Assembly: GCF_023757625.1 (NCBI RefSeq)
Contig: NZ_JALGBZ010000003.1
Coordinates: 62,001-126,000 of the forward strand
Origin: Halomonas sp. S3-1-1
Lineage (GTDB): Bacteria; Pseudomonadota; Gammaproteobacteria; Pseudomonadales; Halomonadaceae
Length of the DNA stretch: 64,000 nucleotides
Direction: 5' to 3'
The position numbers and the translations under genes were made by a program. Shown here piece after piece: positions 58,898 to 64,000 of this stretch. How positions within the stretch are numbered: the stretch's first letter is position 1; every line of letters begins with the position of its first letter. The notes under the pieces are model-generated. The model had not been told where the DNA came from and ran no database searches. It worked only from the letters and a program-made list of their open reading frames with translations.

Positions 58898-59541
58898 GCG
58901 CGAGAGTGACGTCGCAAATGAATAATGGCCAATCCAATCCTTATACAAGCACTGCTGACGGGTCCTTCGGGCCCGCTCAAACCGCTCGGCTCGACGCAAA
59001 TCAGGTGCAGATTCTATTCGCCGACTTGCAGGGCAATCTGATCGACAACAGCCGGACAACACCACCAGAGTCGATCATCCGAGCTGCTGTTGGTCTGGCC
59101 AGGATTGCCAACATTCTAGAACTGCCAATGCATCACAGCGTGGCGGCTCAGGCCGGCATGGACCCATCGGTCATTGAGCCCCTGAGACCCTATGCGATAG
59201 AGGATAATACGTATCATCGGGTCACCTCGGGGGCGCTGATGGACGCACCGACACAAGAGGCATTGTCAGCGACGGAGCGACCCATCCTTGTCGTTGCCGG
59301 ATTCGCGGCCGAAGTCGTGGTGATTCAGACGGTGCTCGATGCGCTGGCCGAGGGGTATACCGTTTTCTACATGGTCGATGCGATCGGTGGGCTATCAGAG
59401 CGCAGCGAGCTGGCCATGTTTCGGGCGATGGAAGATGCGGGTGCGATATCCTCCTCAGTGGCGAGTCTGGCAGCGCGATTGGCACCCGATTTCGATCGTG
59501 CCCCGGGGACCGAGATTCTCAAGCTCATTCAGTCGTTATGA
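58894..59541 (+). CDS. Isochorismatase-fold protein lacking the catalytic Cys
   Basis: A 215-residue cysteine-hydrolase-fold protein. The fold is recognisable from ILFADLQGNLI (catalytic-position D44), AGFAAEVVVIQTVLDALAEG and YTVFYMVDAIGGLSERSE. The catalytic Cys position (normally GxxTDxCV) is V142, and the catalytic Lys position is probably R109 in YHRVTSGAL. It therefore should not be a normal isochorismatase/nicotinamidase. Relatives of the YcaC type are also poorly understood. GTG start overlaps the aldo-keto reductase stop, so they are translated together. Confidence 0.8.
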   Translation: MSARVTSQMNNGQSNPYTSTADGSFGPAQTARLDANQVQILFADLQGNLIDNSRTTPPESIIRAAVGLARIANILELPMHHSVAAQAGMDPSVIEPLRPYAIEDNTYHRVTSGALMDAPTQEALSATERPILVVAGFAAEVVVIQTVLDALAEGYTVFYMVDAIGGLSERSELAMFRAMEDAGAISSSVASLAARLAPDFDRAPGTEILKLIQSL

Positions 59542-59688
59542 GCGTTGTAAGGTCGAAATATTCGGTCTTGCTGCTATTACGCGTCTTCGCACACACTTGG
59601 TGTAGGACACCTTGACGCATCTGGGACCTGGCGCACCAGCGGTATTCACGTAGGCGTCAGTTCATGTCATATCTTCCAGGTCATGACA

Positions 59689-60159
59689 TCACTCTTTATG
59701 CCTGATTGTAACCTTGACTGGTCCGTCGCGATCAATGGCTGCAAACTCCGAATCGAAGTTGCCCAGCTTGACCAGACCGCTGGAATGCTTAAATTCCTTG
59801 CGGAAGATGGCCAGGTTGCCCCAAGGCGCGTAGTAGGTGATATCGCCTGCAACCGGCTTCATACCCTTGGATGCCTCACCATCCGGCAGACTGCCGGGCA
59901 GGTCGGCGATCTTTTCGACACCGCCGCCAAAATCGCCCAGCTCTAGATCGAGCGGCAGCATGTCGGCAAATGCACGGCCGGCGGGCGTGTCTTCGAGTGT
60001 GGCGGAAACTTGCTGTCCCTCGACATCGAAAACGATATTCATGGAATGGGACTCCTGTGTGGAAGGTGTATCGGATGCCTGTGTTAGGCCCGATGGCAGC
60101 ATCGCAGCAAGCCCGATAGCGCAGAGGCTGGATCGTAACATGACAACGAACGTGACCAT
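59689..60159 (-). CDS. Secreted cyclophilin-like-fold protein
   Basis: A 156-residue protein with a signal peptide (SSLCAIGLAAMLPSGLTQAS). The mature part, from MNIVFDVEGQQVSATLEDTP, through LPLDLELGDFGGGVEKIADL and GDITYYAPWGNLAIFRKEF, matches the small cyclophilin-like domain family (related to TM1367-type proteins). Isomerase activity is unproven in this family. ATG 60159 is chosen; ATG 60141 is possible. It is last in a minus-strand run behind two SDR genes. A secreted version is unusual since most relatives are cytoplasmic. Confidence 0.78.
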   Translation of the reverse strand: MVTFVVMLRSSLCAIGLAAMLPSGLTQASDTPSTQESHSMNIVFDVEGQQVSATLEDTPAGRAFADMLPLDLELGDFGGGVEKIADLPGSLPDGEASKGMKPVAGDITYYAPWGNLAIFRKEFKHSSGLVKLGNFDSEFAAIDRDGPVKVTIRHKE

Positions 60160-60244
60160 CTTGATTCCCGATGAGAGTTTAAAGACATCGGCGAGCGCCC
60201 GAGGCGCTCGCCGAATCGTTACGCAAAGGTAGATCGTATGTCGC

Positions 60245-60991
60245 TTACAGTGGCTGCGCGGTCGGGCGATAGAGGATTTCGTTGATATCAACGTCCTCAG
60301 GCTGAGTGATCGCAAAAAAGACCGTCCGGGCGAAGGAGTCTGCCGGAATGGCGGACGATGCATAGAAGCCACCAATGGCTTCGGAGGATTCCGGGTCAGT
60401 GATATGGCTTGGCAGTTCGGTATCTATGGCGCCTGGTGAGATGATGGTGGAGCGCAGGTTGTAGTCCTTCACCTCCTGACGAAAGCCCTCACTGATCGCA
60501 CGAACGGCGTGCTTGGTGGCGCAATAGACCGTGCCAGCCGGCGTCACCTTGTGACCGGCGACTGATGAAACGTTGATCAAATGGCCGAATTTCTGCGATT
60601 GCATGTGCGGCAGAGCGGCGGCGATGCCGTAAAGCGTTCCCTTGATGTTGATGTCGATCATGTTGTCCCACTCATCGATCTTCAGCTTCTCGAGCGGGGA
60701 CTGCTGCATGAGTCCGGCATTGTTGAGCAGTACGTCGATCTTTCCGTAGGTCTCCACGGCCTTATCGACCAAGGCCTGTACGTCCGCCTGACGAGTGACG
60801 TCGGTTTTCAATGCCAGCGCCTTACCGCCGTTGGCTTCGATGTCATCCACGATGGATTGCAGGCGATCAAGGCGCCGAGCACCCAGCACGACCGTGGCGC
60901 CGTGAGCGGCCAAATGGCGGGCAGTCGCTTCGCCCAGACCGCTGCTGCCACCGGTGATGACGACGACCTTGTCCTGAATTTCCTGAGTCAT
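60245..60991 (-). CDS. Short-chain dehydrogenase/reductase
   Basis: A 248-residue SDR of the YdfG/serine-dehydrogenase-like type. The cofactor motif is [20 protein letters not shown], with [21 protein letters not shown] in [10 protein letters not shown] and [19 protein letters not shown]. The ATG at 60991 follows AGGAG. Probably in an operon with the SDR 59 bases upstream and the cyclophilin-like gene downstream. Confidence 0.9.
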   Translation of the reverse strand: MTQEIQDKVVVITGGSSGLGEATARHLAAHGATVVLGARRLDRLQSIVDDIEANGGKALALKTDVTRQADVQALVDKAVETYGKIDVLLNNAGLMQQSPLEKLKIDEWDNMIDINIKGTLYGIAAALPHMQSQKFGHLINVSSVAGHKVTPAGTVYCATKHAVRAISEGFRQEVKDYNLRSTIISPGAIDTELPSHITDPESSEAIGGFYASSAIPADSFARTVFFAITQPEDVDINEILYRPTAQPL

Positions 60992-61050
60992 GTCCAACTC
61001 CTAAAGTGAAATGTGAGGTGGTATCGGTGTGGCGCTCGTGAAGCGCAAAG

Positions 61051-61812
61051 TCAGTGCGCTGTAAAGCCACCATCTACTGGAAGAGCATGCCCGATGACAA
61101 ACGTGGAGCCCGGCCCGCACAACCAGACGACGGCGGAAGCGATCTCTTCGGGCTTGCCCAGACGGCCGATCGGCTGCTCACGCAGAATGTCTTCCAACGG
61201 TAGGTCGCCACTTTCGACCATTTTCTGCACCATAGGTGTATCGATGGTACCGGGGCAGACGGCGTTGATGCGGATGCCTTGTGAGGCATATTCCAGCGCA
61301 GTGCTCTTGGTCATGCCGACCACGCCATGCTTGGTGCCGTGATAGATCGAACGGCCCGGTAGACCGACCAGCCCACCCAGTGATGAACAGTTGACGATGG
61401 CACCGCTACCCTGCTTGCGCATCTGCATGAGTTCATATTTCATGCAGCACCAGACGCCGAACAAGTTGATCGAATTTACTCGGTTAAACTCTTCGCTGGT
61501 GGCATCGGCCGTTTGGGCAGCCAGACTTTGAACGCCAGCGTTGTTGAACGCGGCGTCAATACTTCCGTAGATGGCCACGGTCTGCTCGACAAGGTGAGCG
61601 ATCTGTCCTTCGTCTGCGACATCGCACAGGATTCCGGTCACTTCATGGCCTTCCTGCTTCAGGGTTGCAACCGCCTCATCGAGAGCCGGCTGGCTGATGT
61701 CTGACAGCACTACCCGGGCACCTTCCTCGGCAAAGGCGCGGGCAGTGGTAAACCCCATGCCCATAGCCGCGCCCGTTACGAGCGCGACCTTATCGACAAA
61801 ATAATCTTTCAT
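61051..61812 (-). CDS. Short-chain dehydrogenase/reductase (glucose/alcohol dehydrogenase-like)
   Basis: A 253-residue classical SDR. The motif ALVTGAAMGMGFTTARAFAE, acidic D at the end of strand 2 (VVLSDISQP; favours NAD), FNNAGVQ, S in NCSSLGGLVG and YHGTKHGVVGMTK are all present. The C-terminus GHALPVDGGFTAH is typical. It heads the SDR-SDR-cyclophilin run. A decayed insertion element lies just upstream. Confidence 0.92.
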   Translation of the reverse strand: MKDYFVDKVALVTGAAMGMGFTTARAFAEEGARVVLSDISQPALDEAVATLKQEGHEVTGILCDVADEGQIAHLVEQTVAIYGSIDAAFNNAGVQSLAAQTADATSEEFNRVNSINLFGVWCCMKYELMQMRKQGSGAIVNCSSLGGLVGLPGRSIYHGTKHGVVGMTKSTALEYASQGIRINAVCPGTIDTPMVQKMVESGDLPLEDILREQPIGRLGKPEEIASAVVWLCGPGSTFVIGHALPVDGGFTAH

Positions 61813-61921
61813 GCGAATATCTCTCTGAGAATAATTAATGAGAACAAGGTAGGTGCTCTATCGGCGTCTGATAAGCCCAGTGGGGCACTAGGACTTAATA
61901 GTTGCTTTCATGAATTCGTTT

Positions 61922-62691
61922 TAGGTGTTTGGCCCCGGAATGTAATGGTTTATGGCATGATTACTTGCCGGAAGAGGATCCATGTCTCAGGGACGTCATC
62001 AACGCGCCACGGCCACGCACGCTATCCGGGAAGACTTACAGCGATTGATAGAGTCGGTCATGGCATTGAGCGGACGCTACGGTATTAATCAGCGGCCAAG
62101 GGCTAGTGAAGCAACGTGCGAGAAAAAGTCCTTAAAGCATTATCCGATGGACTATCTGCGTATCGATATCAGCGAGATACGGACAGGCGAAGGCAAGGCT
62201 GACCTCTTCGTTGCAGTGGAACGAGCGTCCAGGTTCATTCATGCACGGCTATGCCAGAAGATGACAAAGCAGGGGCCACTGACTTTTTTAAGGACACGCT
62301 CAAAGCACTGCCTTATAGCGCCCATAAAGTGTTAAATGGTAATGGGATGAGGTTCCGGGCAAAGAGGCTTACAAGCCGCATATATATGATGAGATGTGTC
62401 TTCGCTAATGTATCGAATATCGTTTGATGAAATCGCTTCACCACTGGATCAGCGGTCGGGTGGAGCGAATGAACCGCATCATCAAAGCAGCGACGGTTCG
62501 AGCTTCCCATCACGCCTTGTTAGACCAGCTTCAATCTCACCTGAAAGCTTCTCAATGGGCCTATAATAGTGCTCGACCGCTAAGAGCGCTCAAGGGCAAA
62601 TACCGATTGGATTTATCCTTGAGCAATGGCAGAAAGAGCCCGATAGGTTTTATAACGATCCGAACCATCACTTCGCGGGGCCAAACACCTA
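61922..62691 (+). mobile_element. Decayed IS481-family insertion sequence
   Basis: Perfect 16-bp terminal inverted repeats: TAGGTGTTTGGCCCCG at 61922-61937 and its complement at 62676-62691. The length of about 770 bases is shorter than an intact IS481 element (about 1 kb), in keeping with an internal deletion. The inner ends TGTT...AACA fit the family. I saw no obvious target duplication. The encoded transposase is broken. Confidence 0.85.
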
Positions 62692-62692
62692 G
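61982..62692 (+). pseudogene. IS481-type transposase, broken by deletion and frameshifts
   Basis: The N-terminus HQRATATHAIREDLQRLIES and ALSGRYGINQR is the usual helix-turn-helix start. The sequence then jumps to LKHYPMDYLRIDISEIRTGE (DDE core, first Asp region), so the segment between is deleted. A frameshift near 62290 and loss of frame around 62340-62420 follow. The C-terminal part resumes as GRVERMNRIIKAATVRASHH and ends PDRFYNDPNHH-like, GPNT in another frame at the TAG at 62690. It cannot make an active transposase. Confidence 0.88.
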
Positions 62693-62712
62693 CGAACGGT
62701 CTTGGGTAGCGT

Positions 62713-63489
62713 CTACTCGCCCCTGGATTCGAACACGTCTCTGGCGATCGGCAGTGCCGAAAAGACGTTGGGCCAGCCTGCGTAGAAGGCCAACTGAGTC
62801 AGCATTTCAGATGCCTCCTCTTGTGTCAGGCCATTATCCATGGCGCGGTTAAGATGGAAAGGCACCTGCTCGACATTGCCGTTGGCAATTAAAGCACTAA
62901 CGGTAACGAGGCTGCGGTCGCGTGGCTCAAGTCCCGGGCGTAGCCAGAGGTCACGGAAAAGTGCTTCGGTCGTATAGTGCACCACGCCAGGCGCCGTGTC
63001 CCCGAATTCGCTTTCCACAAAGGTGGCGCGTTCCGCCTCGGCTTCTTCGTCAAGGGGCAGCAATTCCACCTCTTCGCCTGGAACGTCGTCACTGCTGATG
63101 CCGCGTTCTTCGAAAACTGGCGCTAGCAGCTCGGTGGCGGAGGTTGCGTTTCCCCAGCCTGAGTAGAAGGCCAAGTGGGTGATCAATTCGGTGATCTCGC
63201 CAGGTTCCACGCCGTTATCCAGCGCCAGATTGAAATGATAGGTAAGTTCGGCTGCATCATTTCTCGCCACGAGCGTTGCCAGCGTGACGATACTACGATC
63301 CCGCACCGAGAGACCATCGCGCTCCCATACTTCTTCCTGCAATACATTCTCGGTATAAGCGGCGAGGGCCGGTGCCACGTTGGCCTGCTCTTGTGGTGAT
63401 GAGGTGCTCGAAGAATTGCTGGCATGAGCGCTCGTCAGCGTTGCGGAAGCCATGGCCAATGTCAGTATCGAGACGGATCCAAATTTCAT
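62713..63489 (-). CDS. Secreted protein with two carboxymuconolactone decarboxylase domains
   Basis: A 258-residue protein. A signal peptide is at the N-terminus (VSILTLAMASATLTSAHAS). Two CMD domains follow: LSVRDRSIVTLATLVARNDA to HLAFYSGWGNATSA, and LEPRDRSLVTVSALIANGNV to QLAFYAGWPNVFSA. Neither has the CxxC of AhpD-type peroxidase-like members. An acidic linker joins them. ATG 63489 follows AGGAG by 6 bases. It overlaps the cupin stop by no more than a few bases of upstream frame and is cotranscribed with it. The IS481 remnant begins 21 bases after its stop. Confidence 0.88.
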   Translation of the reverse strand: MKFGSVSILTLAMASATLTSAHASNSSSTSSPQEQANVAPALAAYTENVLQEEVWERDGLSVRDRSIVTLATLVARNDAAELTYHFNLALDNGVEPGEITELITHLAFYSGWGNATSATELLAPVFEERGISSDDVPGEEVELLPLDEEAEAERATFVESEFGDTAPGVVHYTTEALFRDLWLRPGLEPRDRSLVTVSALIANGNVEQVPFHLNRAMDNGLTQEEASEMLTQLAFYAGWPNVFSALPIARDVFESRGE

Positions 63490-63506
63490 CATGAGCTCCT
63501 GGCGCC

Positions 63507-63977
63507 TCATTCGGCGTATTCTTCGTCGGTAACGTGATCCATCCAGTCCACACCGCTACCATCGACGTTTTCCTGGATGGCAATGTGGGTCATGGCGTGT
63601 TCGGCGCTGGCTCCATGCCAGTGTTCGACATCCGGCGGAATACGTACGACATCACCCGCACGAATTTCCTGACGCTCTTCACCGCGCGTCTGTACCCAGC
63701 CTATGCCGGAGGTGACCACCAGAATCTGACCAGCGGGATGGGTGTGCCAAGCGGCTCGTGTGCCAGGCGGGAAAGTGACTTCGCCGGAGGAAATATTGGA
63801 ATACTCGGTGGTATGGAATAAAGGTACGATGATCGATTCACCTGTGAAGTATTCCGATGACCCGATGCTGGAAGGGCGTGAGTCGGCGGAATTGACGTCG
63901 ATGGTTTGCGCAATGGCTGTACTGGTAAACGCGAAGCAAGCCATCAAGGGCAGCGCTTTCGTGAAGAATTTTTTCAT
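63507..63977 (-). CDS. Secreted cupin-domain protein
   Basis: A 156-residue single-domain cupin with signal peptide (LPLMACFAFTSTAIAQ). Cupin motif 1 is FPPGTRAAWHTHPAGQ, with HxH metal ligands and Gln in place of the usual Glu. Motif 2 is GDVVRIPPDVEHWHGA. The ATG at 63977 follows AAGGAG. CMD and cupin proteins often occur as partners or fusions; here both are exported. It may handle an aromatic or lactone compound in the periplasm, which is inference. Confidence 0.88.
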   Translation of the reverse strand: MKKFFTKALPLMACFAFTSTAIAQTIDVNSADSRPSSIGSSEYFTGESIIVPLFHTTEYSNISSGEVTFPPGTRAAWHTHPAGQILVVTSGIGWVQTRGEERQEIRAGDVVRIPPDVEHWHGASAEHAMTHIAIQENVDGSGVDWMDHVTDEEYAE

Positions 63978-64000
63978 GTGGTTGGTCTCCTTCTGGCTTG

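Noticed and set aside
61982..62852. Two separate hypothetical genes
   Set aside because: The frames are pieces of one IS481-type transposase between perfect terminal inverted repeats; the tail of the second frame runs into CMD antisense sequence.

Overview
This window looks like a chromosomal segment of a moderately halophilic gammaproteobacterium, most likely Halomonas or a close Halomonadaceae relative. The basis is recalled family resemblance and synteny: NhaD Na+/H+ antiporter, hemJ-clcB/argC/erpA, the pyrE-crc-rph block shared with Pseudomonas, and mnmG-rsmG-parA-parB-atp. GC content is high over most of it. I ran no database search.

Layout. 1-6112: end of hemJ, a ClC chloride transporter, argC, erpA and a polar amino-acid ABC transporter (binding protein, permease, ATPase). 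6113-6688: an AT-rich, gene-free stretch with four perfect and three near-perfect DnaA boxes next to mnmG, which I read as the chromosomal origin oriC. 6689-18296: mnmG, rsmG, parA, parB and the full F-type ATP synthase operon atpIBEFHAGDC behind a good sigma70 promoter. 18453-28073: mgtE, a cation efflux protein, uppP, apbE, glmU, glmS and nhaD.

28176-35214: a CBS-domain gene and a tightly coupled seven-gene minus-strand operon of visibly lower GC. Its order is a 'thermostable hemolysin' family protein (GNAT-like), an AMP-forming acyl ligase, a haem-oxygenase-like di-iron protein, an SDR, a periplasmic TPR protein and a QseBC/PmrAB-like two-component system. CTTAAG-N5-type repeats typical of PmrA/QseB operators sit before the operon and before the CBS gene. 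This is the best candidate for an undescribed biosynthetic system here. 35328-42542: a GNAT, a 27-residue membrane protein, a dihaem cytochrome c, rep, trmL, pyrE, crc and rph. 42613-49955: a LacI-controlled sugar ABC transporter with an FGGY pentulose kinase, with a perfect palindromic operator in the divergent promoter region. 50029-50892: yicC.

50893-64000: an accessory region opened by a P4-type tyrosine integrase directly after yicC. It carries a hydrolase, a YqhC-like AraC regulator, three SDRs, an FMN reductase, soxR, an aldo-keto reductase, an isochorismatase-fold protein lacking the catalytic Cys, a secreted cyclophilin-like protein, a decayed IS481-type element, a secreted double carboxymuconolactone decarboxylase-domain protein and a secreted cupin. 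Two promoters have the diagnostic 19-bp spacer with a SoxR dyad. I read the region as a redox/electrophile stress and detoxification island; the chemistry is inference.
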